The translations under genes and the position numbers were made by a program. From Rhodospirillales bacterium 70-18 (lineage in GTDB: Bacteria; Pseudomonadota; Alphaproteobacteria; Acetobacterales; Acetobacteraceae), in assembly GCA_001899585.1 (NCBI GenBank), contig MKWE01000031.1, positions 209,168 to 273,167 on the forward strand: a stretch of 64,000 nt of DNA, given 5' to 3'. This document shows, piece by piece, positions 1 through 8,891 of this stretch. The stretch's first letter is position 1. Every line of letters begins with the position of its first letter. Below the pieces are notes generated by a model. It saw nothing but the letters and a program-made list of their open reading frames with translations. It searched no databases and had not been told where the DNA came from.

Positions 1-661
1 GCTGCTCGCCGCGGGTGAAGCCGCAGGCCTCCAGCGCCTGGTCGCGCAGGCAATGGCCGTCCTCCAGCAGCAGCAGCCGGTCCGCCCGCAGCGCGGCCAG
101 CGGCACCTCGGCATGGGCGGCCAGCGGGTGGTCGGCCGGCAGAGCGGCGAGGAACTCGTCGCGCGCCACCGGCAGCGTCTCGGCGCCGGCGCAGGCGCAG
201 GGCAGCGCCAGCAGCGCCACGTCCAGCCGGCTGTCGAGCAGGCGCTGCACCAGGCTGTCCGTCACATCCTCCATCAGCAGCAGGCGCAGATTGGGGAAGG
301 CCGCCCGCAGCGCCGGCATCAGCCGCGGCAGCAGGAACGGCCCCAGCGTCGGGATCACCCCCAGGCGCAGCCGCCCGCTCATCGGCGCGCGGGCGGCCTG
401 CGCCGCCTCGGTCACCGCCATGAGGGCCGCCAGCGCGTCGCGGGCGCGCGTCACCATCTCGTGCCCCAGCGCGGTGAACACCACGCGCTTGCCGGCGGAG
501 CGGTCCAGGATGGCGGCGTCGAGCTGCCGCTCCAGCGCCAGCACGCCGGCGGAGAGGGTGGATTGGGTGACCGCGCAAGCATCGGCGGCGCGGCCGAAAT
601 GCTGGTGCTCGGACAGCGCCAGCAGATAGCGGAGCTGTTGCGGGGTGGGCAGCGGCGTCAT
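1..661 (-). CDS. oxyR: OxyR-type LysR family peroxide sensor (C-terminus off the window)
   Basis: The gene reads leftward from the ATG at 661 and runs off the window edge with about 220 residues visible. Residues 1-60 are a LysR-type winged helix-turn-helix (starting MTPLPTPQQLRYLLAL), followed by the LysR substrate domain. The segment EDGHCLRDQALEAC carries Cys204 and Cys213, nine residues apart, matching the spacing of the redox pair Cys199/Cys208 of E. coli OxyR in the same local sequence. OxyR proteins sense H2O2 by forming this disulfide and then activate peroxide-defence genes. The gene is divergent from a catalase 123 bp away, its obvious target. Seen: both cysteines and the gene pair; inferred: peroxide control. 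Confidence 0.93.
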   Translation of the reverse strand, partial: MTPLPTPQQLRYLLALSEHQHFGRAADACAVTQSTLSAGVLALERQLDAAILDRSAGKRVVFTALGHEMVTRARDALAALMAVTEAAQAARAPMSGRLRLGVIPTLGPFLLPRLMPALRAAFPNLRLLLMEDVTDSLVQRLLDSRLDVALLALPCACAGAETLPVARDEFLAALPADHPLAAHAEVPLAALRADRLLLLEDGHCLRDQALEACGFTRGEQ

Positions 662-784
662 CGGTTCACTCGATCAATTCGACCAAAACTATTCATTGGC
701 ACGAAATTGACCGCCGCGCCATAAGCTTTGGCCCCAGAGGCGGCCATTGGCCGAGCCGTCGCTGGCATCGGTGAAGGACCCGCC
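662..784. promoter_or_regulatory. Divergent oxyR-katA promoter region
   Basis: This is the only non-coding stretch between the divergent regulator and catalase genes. Its left half (662-715) is clearly AT-richer than its surroundings and contains ATTCATTGGCACGAAAT, which has the T-N11-A form of a LysR-type site. A purine-rich GAAGGA lies just upstream of the catalase ATG at 785. I cannot align it confidently to the four-ATAG OxyR consensus, so the operator itself is inferred from gene arrangement. Confidence 0.5.
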
Positions 785-2221
785 ATGAGCAACCCCATCC
801 TGACCACCACCGGCGGCGCGCCGGTGGCCGACAACCAGAACAGCCAGACCGCCGGCCCGCGCGGCCCGGTGCTGTTGCAGGACTACCACCTGGTCGAGAA
901 GCTGGCGCACCAGAACCGCGAGCGCATCCCGGAGCGGGTGGTGCACGCCAAGGGGTCCGGCGCCTACGGCACGCTGACCATCACCGGCGACATCACCCGC
1001 TATTCCAAGGCCAGCGTGTTCGCGGCGGTCGGCAAGCAGACGGAGATGCTGGCGCGCTTCTCCACCGTGGCCGGCGAGCGCGGCGCGGCGGATGCCGAGC
1101 GGGACGTGCGCGGCTTCGCGCTGAAATTCTACACCGACGAGGGCAACTGGGACCTGGTGGGCAACAACACCCCGGTGTTCTTCATCCGCGACCCGCTGAA
1201 ATTCCCCGATTTCATTCGCACGCAGAAGCGCCATCCGCGCAGCAACCTGCGCTCGCCCACCGCGATGTGGGATTTCTGGTCGCTGTCGCCCGAAAGCCTG
1301 CACCAGGTGACCATCCTGTTCTCCGACCGCGGGCTGCCGCAGGGCCACCGGTTCATGAACGGCTATGGCAGCCACACCTATTCGATGCTGAACGCGGCCG
1401 GCGAGCGGCACTGGGTGAAGTTCCACTTCAAGACCCTGCAGGGCCACCGCCACTGGACCAACGCCGAGGGCAACGCGGTGATCGCCGGCGACCGCGAGAG
1501 CGCGCAGCGGGATCTGTACGGCGCGATCGAGGGGGGCGATTTTCCGCGCTGGCGCGCCTGCATCCAGGTGATGACCGAGGCGCAGGCGGCGGCGTGCGGC
1601 TTCAACCCGTTCGACCTGACCAAGGTGTGGCCGCATGGCGACTACCCGCTGATCGAGTTCGGGGTGATCGAGCTGAACCGCAACCCGGCGCATTATTTCG
1701 CCGAGATCGAGCAGGCGGCGTTCTCGCCCTCCAACATCGTGCCGGGGGTCGGCTTCTCTCCGGACAAGATGCTGCAAGGGCGGATCTTCGCCTATGCCGA
1801 CGCGCACCGCTACCGCGTGGGCACGCATTACGAGGCGCTGCCGGTCAACCGCCCGCGCTGCCCGGTGCACACCTACCACGCCGACGGGGCGATGCGCTTC
1901 GACGCGCCGCAAGGGGGCGATGCGTATTACGAGCCGAACAGCTTCGGCGGCCCGGTGCAGGACCCGGCCCGGGCGGAGCCGCCGCTGTCGCTGTCCGGCG
2001 ATGCCGCCGCCTATGACCATCGCGCCGGCAACGACGATTACGGCCAGGTGGCCGCGCTCTACCGGCTGTTCGACGACGCCCAGCGCGCCCGGCTGCACGC
2101 CAACGTGGCCGCCGCGATGCAGGGGGTGCCGGAGGCGATCGTGACGCGCCAGCTCGGCCATTTCGCCCGCGTGGACGCGCGCTATGCCGAGGGGGTGCGG
2201 GCGGCGCTCGCGGCCGGCTGA
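785..2221 (+). CDS. katA: Monofunctional haem catalase
   Basis: This 478-residue small-subunit catalase disproportionates H2O2 to water and oxygen. The catalytic His54 lies in RVVHAKG, the active-site Asn motif NNTP is at 127-130, and the proximal haem ligand Tyr337 lies in [14 protein letters not shown]. The N-terminal signature [17 protein letters not shown] is typical of the family. I chose the ATG at 785 over an in-frame ATG at 728 because GAAGGA precedes it and the protein then begins at the usual place. Length fits the small-subunit clades with no C-terminal flavodoxin-like domain. It is divergent from an OxyR gene, so peroxide induction is expected. Confidence 0.97.
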   Translation: MSNPILTTTGGAPVADNQNSQTAGPRGPVLLQDYHLVEKLAHQNRERIPERVVHAKGSGAYGTLTITGDITRYSKASVFAAVGKQTEMLARFSTVAGERGAADAERDVRGFALKFYTDEGNWDLVGNNTPVFFIRDPLKFPDFIRTQKRHPRSNLRSPTAMWDFWSLSPESLHQVTILFSDRGLPQGHRFMNGYGSHTYSMLNAAGERHWVKFHFKTLQGHRHWTNAEGNAVIAGDRESAQRDLYGAIEGGDFPRWRACIQVMTEAQAAACGFNPFDLTKVWPHGDYPLIEFGVIELNRNPAHYFAEIEQAAFSPSNIVPGVGFSPDKMLQGRIFAYADAHRYRVGTHYEALPVNRPRCPVHTYHADGAMRFDAPQGGDAYYEPNSFGGPVQDPARAEPPLSLSGDAAAYDHRAGNDDYGQVAALYRLFDDAQRARLHANVAAAMQGVPEAIVTRQLGHFARVDARYAEGVRAALAAG

Positions 2222-2277
2222 GCATGACCGGCTGGGCATGACCGGCTGGGCATGACCGGACGGGCATGACCGGACGG
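2222..2277. repeat. Four 14-bp tandem repeats after katA
   Basis: Directly after the catalase stop codon the unit GCATGACCGGCTGG occurs twice, then GCATGACCGGACGG twice, head to tail with no gaps. Each unit contains an ATGACC, but none starts a plausible gene. Such arrays usually arise by replication slippage. A copy-number effect on the downstream EAL gene is possible but unproven. Confidence 0.9.
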
Positions 2278-2336
2278 GCCTTCACCGGCCCTTAATCCCG
2301 GCGGTGGAGCATGCGGTGCAACCGGAAGGGCGCCGC

Positions 2337-3959
2337 ATGACCGTCACCACCGCATCCGCGCCCGCTGCCCGTGCGGCCAGAGACCGCTTCCTGGCTTTCG
2401 CGTTCACTGCGGCGGACGTGCTGGTGGAAGCGGGGACCGATGGCATCATCACGTTCGCCGCCGGGGCGTTCCGGGTGCGCTTCGGCGACGATGGGGCCCG
2501 GTTCGTCGGGCGACATATCGCCAGCCTGATCGCGCCGGGCGACCAGACCACGTTCACCATGGCGCTGTCGGCGATGCCGCTGCGCGGGCGCATCGCGCCG
2601 CTGACGCTGCGGACCAGCGATGCGGCGCAGACGGCCTCGGTGGTGGCGGCGATGCTGGTGCCGGACCCGCCGGCCCGGCTGTGCTTCACCATCGGCCCGG
2701 TGCCCGCCGCGGGCACCGATGCCGTCGCCGAGGGTCCGGCCCGGTTGCAGGATCCGGTTCGCTTCAGGCGGGAGGCGGAAGCGGTGCTGCGGGCCGGTGG
2801 TGCGGCCACGGTCGGGCTGGTGGAGGTGAAAGGCTGGCAAGCCCTGCGCGAGGGGCTGTCGCCGGACGCCCAGCGCCGCCTGCGCGAGGGCATCGGCGAG
2901 GTGCTCGGCGGCGCCGGTGGGCAGGCGCTGGCCAGCGAGGTCGCGGACGGCCGCTATGGCGTGCTGGCGCAGGGGCGTGCCGATATCGAGGCGACGGTTC
3001 GGCAGTTGAGCGCGCTGATGCGCGGCAACCCGGCCACGCGCCAGGCCCGGGTGGAGGGCACCGGCCTGCCGCTGGATGGCGGTGGGCTGGCTTCGCCCCA
3101 GGCCGCACGGGCGTTGCGCTACGTGTTGTCGCGCTTCACCCAGGCCGGCACGGCGGCGGCGGCAGCGGTCGGCGCCAATGGCGGGCTGGCCGGCATCCTG
3201 GCGCAGGCCAGCCTGCGCGCGCGCGCCATGCGCGAGGCAATCGCGGCGCGGCGGTTCCGCCTGGCATTCCAGCCGGTGGTCGGACTGGCCGACCGTGCGG
3301 TGCATCATTACGAGGCCTTGCTGCGGCCGGTCATGACCCCGGGCGGCCCGGCCCAGACCACCCAGGATTTCGTGACCTTCGCCGAGGCGGTCGGGCTGTC
3401 CGGCGAACTGGACTGGGCGGTGCTGGAACTGGCGCTGGGCGCATTGCAGGCGGCGCCACTGGCGCGGGTGGCGGTCAACATCTCCGGCCTGTCGATGCAA
3501 AGTGCGGCGTTCCGCGACCGGGTGCTGGCGCGCATCACGGCGCTGGGCGACCAGCTCGGGGCCAATGGCGGGGGGCGGCTGCTGATCGAGCTGACCGAGA
3601 CCGCGGAGATCGACGACATGGCGGGGGCGGCGGAGAGCATCGCCCGGCTGCGCGCCGCCGGCGTGCCGGTATGCCTGGACGATTTCGGCGCCGGCGCGGC
3701 GGCGTTCCGCTACCTGCGGGCGTTCCAGGTGGATTACGTCAAGATCGACGGCGCCTATGTCCGTGCCGCGGCGGCGAGCGCGCGGGAGCGTGGGTTCGTC
3801 AGCGCGATGGTGGAGCTGGCCGGCTCGGCCGGCGCGGAGGTGATCGCCGAGATGATCGAGACGCCGGAACAGGCCGACCTGATGCGCACGCTGGGCGTGC
3901 AGTACGGCCAGGGCTGGCTGTTCGGCAAGCCGGGCCTGCTGCCGGGGCAGCGCCGCTGA
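2337..3959 (+). CDS. PAS-like / degenerate GGDEF / EAL domain protein
   Basis: A 540-residue cytoplasmic c-di-GMP signalling protein. Residues about 20-125 look like a PAS-type sensor fold, and about 140-235 resemble a GGDEF domain that has lost the GGDEF motif. The C-terminal EAL domain (about 290-535) keeps the main phosphodiesterase residues: Glu326 in EALLRP, VNIS, ELTE, the Asp pair at 448-449 in DDFGAG and Lys469 in KIDG, so hydrolysis of c-di-GMP is plausible. Variants from consensus are DDFGAG for DDFGTG and AEMIET for AEGVET. The ATG at 2337 follows GGAAGGG with good spacing; an in-frame GTG at 2304 is the alternative. The signal sensed is unknown. Confidence 0.88.
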   Translation: MTVTTASAPAARAARDRFLAFAFTAADVLVEAGTDGIITFAAGAFRVRFGDDGARFVGRHIASLIAPGDQTTFTMALSAMPLRGRIAPLTLRTSDAAQTASVVAAMLVPDPPARLCFTIGPVPAAGTDAVAEGPARLQDPVRFRREAEAVLRAGGAATVGLVEVKGWQALREGLSPDAQRRLREGIGEVLGGAGGQALASEVADGRYGVLAQGRADIEATVRQLSALMRGNPATRQARVEGTGLPLDGGGLASPQAARALRYVLSRFTQAGTAAAAAVGANGGLAGILAQASLRARAMREAIAARRFRLAFQPVVGLADRAVHHYEALLRPVMTPGGPAQTTQDFVTFAEAVGLSGELDWAVLELALGALQAAPLARVAVNISGLSMQSAAFRDRVLARITALGDQLGANGGGRLLIELTETAEIDDMAGAAESIARLRAAGVPVCLDDFGAGAAAFRYLRAFQVDYVKIDGAYVRAAAASARERGFVSAMVELAGSAGAEVIAEMIETPEQADLMRTLGVQYGQGWLFGKPGLLPGQRR

Positions 3960-4054
3960 GGGCGATGGCGGGGATTGCCGCCAATGTTGCAAAACCTCTC
4001 GACGGCCCCGGTTTAATGTGCCTAGGATCGAACAGCAAAGCAGCAGAATACAGA

Positions 4055-4082
4055 TTCGGCGCCCGTTTCTAACGGCGCCGAA
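4055..4082. promoter_or_regulatory. Inverted repeat upstream of the liv operon
   Basis: TTCGGCGCC (4055-4063) and GGCGCCGAA (4074-4082) are perfect inverted copies separated by 10 nt, about 95 bp before the start of the binding-protein gene. A second small hairpin, GACCG-GAAAA-CGGTC, lies at 4141-4155, next to the ribosome binding site. Either could be a regulator site or leader structure for the transporter operon; no factor can be named from sequence. Confidence 0.45.
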
Positions 4083-4175
4083 AAGGTTACTGTCATTTGC
4101 ATCCCGTGGGGTGTCATCCAGCCCATGGCCAGAATTAACCGACCGGAAAACGGTCAGATCGGGGAGACACGTTTA

Positions 4176-5423
4176 ATGGCGAATAAGTCAATACTCGGAA
4201 TCCGCCGCCGCACCTTGCTACAGGCGGGCGCCACTGTCGGCGGGCTGCAACTTGCCTCGCCTTTCATTCTGTCCGCCCGCGGCGAGACCCCGGTGAAGAT
4301 CGGCATGGTCGACCCGCTGACCGGCGTGCTGTCCGCGCTGGCGGCCAGCGAGGTCGAGGGTGCGAAATACGCGGTGGCGGACCTCAACAAGAAGGGCGGC
4401 ATCCTCGGGCGGCAGGTGGAACTCCTCGTCGAGGACTCCGCGAATGATGTCGGCACCGGCGTGCAGAAGACGCGCAAGCTGATCGACCGCGACAAGGTGG
4501 ACGTGATCTTCGGCGATGTGAACTCGGGCATCGCCTACGCGATGTCGCAGGTCACCAGCGAGAAGAAGGTGTTCCATATCGTGCCGGGTGGCCATACCGA
4601 CCCGATCACCGGTACCGATTGCAAGTGGAACGTGTTCCGCATCTGCAACACCACCTCGATGGACGCGGCGGCGATCACCAAGCAACTGGTGCAGCAGTTC
4701 GGCAAGCGCTGGTTCTTCATCACGCCCGACTATGCCTATGGCCACACGCTGCAGGACGCCTTCGTCAAGAACCTGAAGGCGGCCGGCGGCGAGTTCGAAG
4801 GCGACATGCTGCCGATCAACACCTCCGAGTTCTCCGCGACCCTGATCAAGGCCAAGGCGTACAAGCCCAATGTGCTGCTCAACAACATGGGCGGGCTGGC
4901 GCAGGTCAACTGCATGAAGCAATTCGTGCAGTTCGGCATGAACAAGGACATGGCCCTCGGCGGCGCGCTGTTCGAATTGGAAGGCGTCGAGGCGCTGCCC
5001 GCGGTCGCCCAGTCCGGCTGGTGGTGCTACGAGTGGTGGTGGAACCAGGACCTGCCGGAAGTGAAGGCGTTCGTGGCCGATTTCCGCAAGGCGACCGGCA
5101 AGACGCCGACCGCGCGGCACTGGTTCGGCGTGGTCGCGGTGCACTCGGTGCGGCTTGCCGCGGCCAAGGCGAAGTCGCTGGACGGGCTCAAGCTGGCCAA
5201 GGCGCTGGAAGACCTGGAACTGCCGCCCGACGTGGCGCTGCAGCCGGGCAAAATCCGCTATCGCGCCGGCGACCACCAGCTGATGAGCAATATCTTCGTC
5301 GGCGAGGTGCACCCGGCGGTCGGCAACAAGGACAACATCTTCACCCCCAAGGTGGTGGTGCCCGGCGAGGAAGCCGCCGGAACCGTCGCCAATACCGGGT
5401 GCGTGATGAAATACCCGGCCTGA
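4176..5423 (+). CDS. Branched-chain amino acid-type ABC transporter substrate-binding protein
   Basis: A 415-residue periplasmic binding protein of the LivK/AmiC/UrtA fold (Peripla_BP_6). The N-terminus RRRTLLQAG followed by a hydrophobic run looks like a Tat-type signal, suggesting export of a folded protein. The mature part starts near KIGMVDPLTGVLSALAASEV, the typical ligand-binding opening. The ATG at 4176 follows GGGGAGA; an in-frame upstream ATG at 4125 would bury the signal peptide, so I reject it. It heads a five-gene operon encoding a complete HAAT-family importer. Neighbouring leucine and valine degradation genes suggest branched-chain amino acids as substrate, but amides or urea cannot be excluded from sequence. 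Confidence 0.92.
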   Translation: MANKSILGIRRRTLLQAGATVGGLQLASPFILSARGETPVKIGMVDPLTGVLSALAASEVEGAKYAVADLNKKGGILGRQVELLVEDSANDVGTGVQKTRKLIDRDKVDVIFGDVNSGIAYAMSQVTSEKKVFHIVPGGHTDPITGTDCKWNVFRICNTTSMDAAAITKQLVQQFGKRWFFITPDYAYGHTLQDAFVKNLKAAGGEFEGDMLPINTSEFSATLIKAKAYKPNVLLNNMGGLAQVNCMKQFVQFGMNKDMALGGALFELEGVEALPAVAQSGWWCYEWWWNQDLPEVKAFVADFRKATGKTPTARHWFGVVAVHSVRLAAAKAKSLDGLKLAKALEDLELPPDVALQPGKIRYRAGDHQLMSNIFVGEVHPAVGNKDNIFTPKVVVPGEEAAGTVANTGCVMKYPA

Positions 5424-5534
5424 GACAGGCTTAGCCGGCATCCCCCCGCCCGCCTGCCCGCCACGTGTGGGCATGGGCGGGGGCGTTGCTGTCGCCCGCG
5501 TTGTCCCTGTCCTCCGTGTTGTACTGGACGGCCG

Positions 5535-6404
5535 ATGCTGCAAGTCATCTTCTTCAACGTGACGAACGGGCTGATCATCGGCGCGTTCTATGTGCTGTTG
5601 GCGCTCGGACTGGCGCTGATCCTGAACCTGTCCAACGTGATCAATTTCGCGCATGGCAACTTCCTGGCGCTGGGCGGCTACTTCGCCTTCGCGATCACGC
5701 CGGTGCTGGGATACTGGGGCGCCCTTATCGTGGCGCCGCTGCTGACGGCGGCCCTGGGCTTCGTGGTGGAACGGCTGCTGATCAGCCGGGTCTATTCGCG
5801 CGACCCGGTCTATAGCCTGCTGCTGACCTTCGGCCTGGCCTTCGTCATCCAGGACGTCTGCCGCTACACCTGGGGGCCGAATGGCCTGCCCCTCGGCATT
5901 CCCGACGCATTGTCGCAGCCGCTGTCGCCGGAGCTGTTCTTCATCACCTGGTACCGCATCTTCATGGTGGCGATCGTCATCGTGGCGGTGGCCGGGCTGT
6001 TCCTGTTCCTGCGCTACAGCCGGGTGGGCGTGCGCATCCGCGCCGGCACCCTCGACCTCGACACCGTCTCGGTGCTGGGCGTGAACGTGCGGCTGCTGCG
6101 CACCTTCAACTTCTCCATCGGCTGCCTGATGGCCGGGTTGGCCGGCGTGCTGGCGGCCGGCCAGATCGGGCTGAACCCGAACATGGGCGACGACCTGCTG
6201 ATGCCGAGCTTCATCGCCATCATCGTCGGCGGCGTCGGCAGCCTGACCGGCACGCTGTTCGGCGGGCTGCTGATCGGTCTGGCCGGCGCCATCACCACGG
6301 TGTTCTACCCCTCCGCCAGCGAGGCGGTGATCTATATCATCATGGCGGTGGTCCTGCTGCTGCGGCCGCGCGGACTGATGGGCGAGGAGGGCATGCTGAC
6401 ATGA
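5535..6404 (+). CDS. livH: Branched-chain amino acid ABC transporter permease LivH
   Basis: A 289-residue inner-membrane permease with about eight hydrophobic segments. It opens with TNGLIIGAFYVLLALGLALI and contains NVINFAHGNFLALGGYFAF, the LivH signature. The conserved glycine-rich stretch near the C-terminus (IIVGGVGSLTGTLFGGLLIG) forms the contact region with the ATPases. It should pair with LivM to form the transmembrane channel. Its ATG lies 111 bp after the binding-protein gene; its stop overlaps the livM start by 4 nt (ATGA), indicating translational coupling. Confidence 0.94.
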   Translation: MLQVIFFNVTNGLIIGAFYVLLALGLALILNLSNVINFAHGNFLALGGYFAFAITPVLGYWGALIVAPLLTAALGFVVERLLISRVYSRDPVYSLLLTFGLAFVIQDVCRYTWGPNGLPLGIPDALSQPLSPELFFITWYRIFMVAIVIVAVAGLFLFLRYSRVGVRIRAGTLDLDTVSVLGVNVRLLRTFNFSIGCLMAGLAGVLAAGQIGLNPNMGDDLLMPSFIAIIVGGVGSLTGTLFGGLLIGLAGAITTVFYPSASEAVIYIIMAVVLLLRPRGLMGEEGMLT

Positions 6405-7399
6405 GCGGGCACGCAACCGAGGCGCCCCCGGTGGCGGCCGCTGCCGCCGGAGGGCTGCCGCGCCGGCTGGCCGGGCTCGCCGTGTTGTGGCTGGTGCTGG
6501 CCACGGCGCCGCTCTGGATGCCGCTGATCGGCGGCTATGACGCGCTGGCGACCCGGGTGCTGGTGCTGGGGCTGGTGGCGATGTCGTTCAACATCGTGCT
6601 TGGCTTCACCGGACAGATGAGCTTCGGGCACGCCGCCTATTTCGGCCTCGGCGCCTACGGGGCGGGGCTGACGCTGAAGTTCATCGCCGCCTCCACCCCG
6701 CTCGCGCTGCTGTTCGGAACGCTGCTCGGCGGCGTGCTGGGCACGTTGTTCGGGCTGCTGATCGTGCGGCGGCGGGGCGTGTATTTCGCCATGGTCACCA
6801 TCGCGTTCGGGCAGGTGTGCTTCTACGTCGCCTATAAATGGAACGACCTGACCGGCGGCTATGACGGCCTGCGCGGCTTCCAGCGAGCGCCGCTGCACCT
6901 GGGGCTGGCGACCATCGACATCGCCGCCTCCTCGCGGGTGTTCTACTATTTCGTGCTGGTGATCTTCGCGCTGGCGGTGGGCGCGATGGCGCTGGTGCTG
7001 CGCTCGCCGTTCGGCCGCACCCTGCTGGCGATCCGCGAGAACGAGCGGCGGGCGCGCTTCCTGGGCATCCCGGTGGAGCGGCATATCTGGCTCGCCTTCT
7101 CGGTATCGTGCTTCTTCGCCGCGCTGGCCGGCTCGCTCTACGCGCTGCTCAACAACTTCGCCGACCCGCTGGCGCTGCACTACACGCTGTCCGGCGAGAT
7201 CGTCATCATGACGGTGATGGGCGGCATGCGCGCCTTCTGGGGGCCGCTGCTCGGGGCCGCGGTGTTCGTGGTGCTGCAGGACTACGTCTCCTCGATGACG
7301 GAGAACTGGATGAGCATCATCGGCATCATCTTCATGCTGGTGGTGCTGTTCTTCCCGCGCGGACTGCTCGGCTTCATGCAGCGGAGGGACGCGCGATGA
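6401..7399 (+). CDS. livM: Branched-chain amino acid ABC transporter permease LivM
   Basis: A 332-residue inner-membrane permease and LivH partner. The family signature MSFNIVLGFTGQMSFGHAAYFGLGAY is present, and the ATPase-contacting loop ENERRARFLGIPVERHIWLAF lies between membrane segments. The N-terminus is typical: a short cytoplasmic leader and then a hydrophobic helix. It overlaps livH and livG by ATGA at both ends, so livHMGF are translated as a coupled unit. Confidence 0.94.
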   Translation: MSGHATEAPPVAAAAAGGLPRRLAGLAVLWLVLATAPLWMPLIGGYDALATRVLVLGLVAMSFNIVLGFTGQMSFGHAAYFGLGAYGAGLTLKFIAASTPLALLFGTLLGGVLGTLFGLLIVRRRGVYFAMVTIAFGQVCFYVAYKWNDLTGGYDGLRGFQRAPLHLGLATIDIAASSRVFYYFVLVIFALAVGAMALVLRSPFGRTLLAIRENERRARFLGIPVERHIWLAFSVSCFFAALAGSLYALLNNFADPLALHYTLSGEIVIMTVMGGMRAFWGPLLGAAVFVVLQDYVSSMTENWMSIIGIIFMLVVLFFPRGLLGFMQRRDAR

Positions 7400-8154
7400 G
7401 CGGGTCCGCGATGCTGGAGGTGCGCGACCTCAGCAAACATTTCGGCAACCTGCGCGCCGTGCAGGGCGTGTCGATGACCGTGGCGCATGGCGAGCTGCGC
7501 GCCATAATCGGGCCGAACGGGGCCGGAAAAACGACGTTTTTCAACATGATTTCGGGGTTTTTCCCGCCAACCCAGGGCGAAATCCTGCTCGATGGGCAGG
7601 CCATCACCCGCGCGAGCGTCACCGAGCGGGTCGGCATGGGGATGGCGCGCACCTTCCAGATCACCGAGATCTTCCCCGAATTGTCGGTGCGCGAGAACCT
7701 GCGCATCGCGGTGGAGGCGCAGGCCGGCATGATGCGGCGGTTCTGGGCGAGCCGGTCCGAGGCGGCGGCGGTGGCCGCGGAAACCGACCGGCTGCTGGCC
7801 CAGACCGGCCTGACCCCGTCGGCCGACCGCCTGGTGGGCGAGCTGTCGCATGGCGACCAGCGCGCCGCCGAGATCGCCATGGCGCTGGCGCTGAAGCCGC
7901 GCCTGCTGCTGCTGGACGAGCCGACCGCCGGCATGGGCGAGCACGAAACCTACCAGGTCGCCAGCCTGATCCGCCGGCTGCACAAGCAGTCCAACTACAC
8001 CATCGTGCTGATCGAGCACGACATGCGCGTGGTGTTCAACCTGGCCGACCGCATCACGGTGCTGGAACAGGGCGCCATGCTGGCCGACGGCACGCCGGGC
8101 GAGATTGCCGCCAACCCGGCGGTGCAGGCCGCCTATCTGGGGAGTGCCGAATGA
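7396..8154 (+). CDS. livG: Branched-chain amino acid ABC transporter ATPase LivG
   Basis: A 252-residue ATP-binding subunit. Walker A is at 39-46 (GPNGAGKT), the signature LSHGDQ sits in the middle, and Walker B LLLLDEP is followed by TAGMGEHE, the LivG form of the D-loop region. The frame is open further upstream but the ATG at 7396, overlapping the livM stop by ATGA, gives the normal LivG N-terminus (LEVRDLSKHFGNLRAVQGVS). It energises import together with LivF. Confidence 0.95.
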   Translation: MSGSAMLEVRDLSKHFGNLRAVQGVSMTVAHGELRAIIGPNGAGKTTFFNMISGFFPPTQGEILLDGQAITRASVTERVGMGMARTFQITEIFPELSVRENLRIAVEAQAGMMRRFWASRSEAAAVAAETDRLLAQTGLTPSADRLVGELSHGDQRAAEIAMALALKPRLLLLDEPTAGMGEHETYQVASLIRRLHKQSNYTIVLIEHDMRVVFNLADRITVLEQGAMLADGTPGEIAANPAVQAAYLGSAE

Positions 8155-8879
8155 GCGCGCTGGAGGCCGAGGGGCTCAACACCTTCTATGGCAAGAGCCA
8201 TATCCTGCACGATGTCGGCCTCACCGTGGCAGAGGGCAAGATCACCACGCTGCTCGGCCGCAACGGCGCGGGCAAGAGCACGACGCTGCGCAGCCTGGTG
8301 AACCTCACCCCCCCGCGCAGCGGCCGGGTGCGCATCTTCGGCCAGGAAACGACCCGGATGCCGACCTTCCGCATCGCGGCGCTGGGCGTCGGCTTCGTGC
8401 CGGAGGGGCGCAAGATCTTCCCCAACCTCACCGTGCACGACAATCTGCGCGTGCCGCTGGAGACCGCCGGGCCGTTCACCATCCCGCGCGTCTACGAGCT
8501 GTTCCCCCGGTTGGCGGAGCGGCGCGGCAACCTGGGCCGGCAATTGTCGGGCGGCGAGCAGGAGATGCTGTCGATCGCCCGCGCCCTGCTGCTGAACCCG
8601 CGCCTGCTGATCCTGGACGAGCCGTCGCAGGGGCTGGCGCCGCTGATCGTGCGCGACGTGTTCCGCATCATCGGCCGGATGCGCGAACAGGGGATGTCGG
8701 TGCTGCTGGTCGAGCAGAACGTCCGCATGAGCCTGGAGATCGCCGACAACGCCTATGTGCTGGAAAACGGCCGCATGGTCTATGCCGGCACGGCCGCCGA
8801 GCTGGCGGCCGACGAGGCGCGCATCCAGGCGCTCGCCGGCGCCTCGGCCGAGGAATGGTCGCTGGACGAGGCGAACTGA
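8151..8879 (+). CDS. livF: Branched-chain amino acid ABC transporter ATPase LivF
   Basis: A 242-residue ATP-binding subunit. Walker A is at 36-43 (GRNGAGKS), the signature is LSGGEQEMLSIARALL, and Walker B LLILDEPSQGLAP is the characteristic LivF sequence. It overlaps livG by ATGA and ends the liv operon. A convergent hydrolase gene ends only 12 bp downstream, leaving no room for a separate intergenic terminator. Confidence 0.95.
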   Translation: MSALEAEGLNTFYGKSHILHDVGLTVAEGKITTLLGRNGAGKSTTLRSLVNLTPPRSGRVRIFGQETTRMPTFRIAALGVGFVPEGRKIFPNLTVHDNLRVPLETAGPFTIPRVYELFPRLAERRGNLGRQLSGGEQEMLSIARALLLNPRLLILDEPSQGLAPLIVRDVFRIIGRMREQGMSVLLVEQNVRMSLEIADNAYVLENGRMVYAGTAAELAADEARIQALAGASAEEWSLDEAN

Positions 8880-8891
8880 GGCCCGCCCCGC

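Noticed and set aside
689..2239. A 516-codon minus-strand frame opposite katA
   Set aside because: The plus-strand catalase has every catalytic residue; the antisense product has no recognisable feature.
4218..6416. A 732-codon minus-strand frame opposite the liv genes
   Set aside because: Low-complexity composition, no ribosome site, and it crosses three real genes; a shadow.
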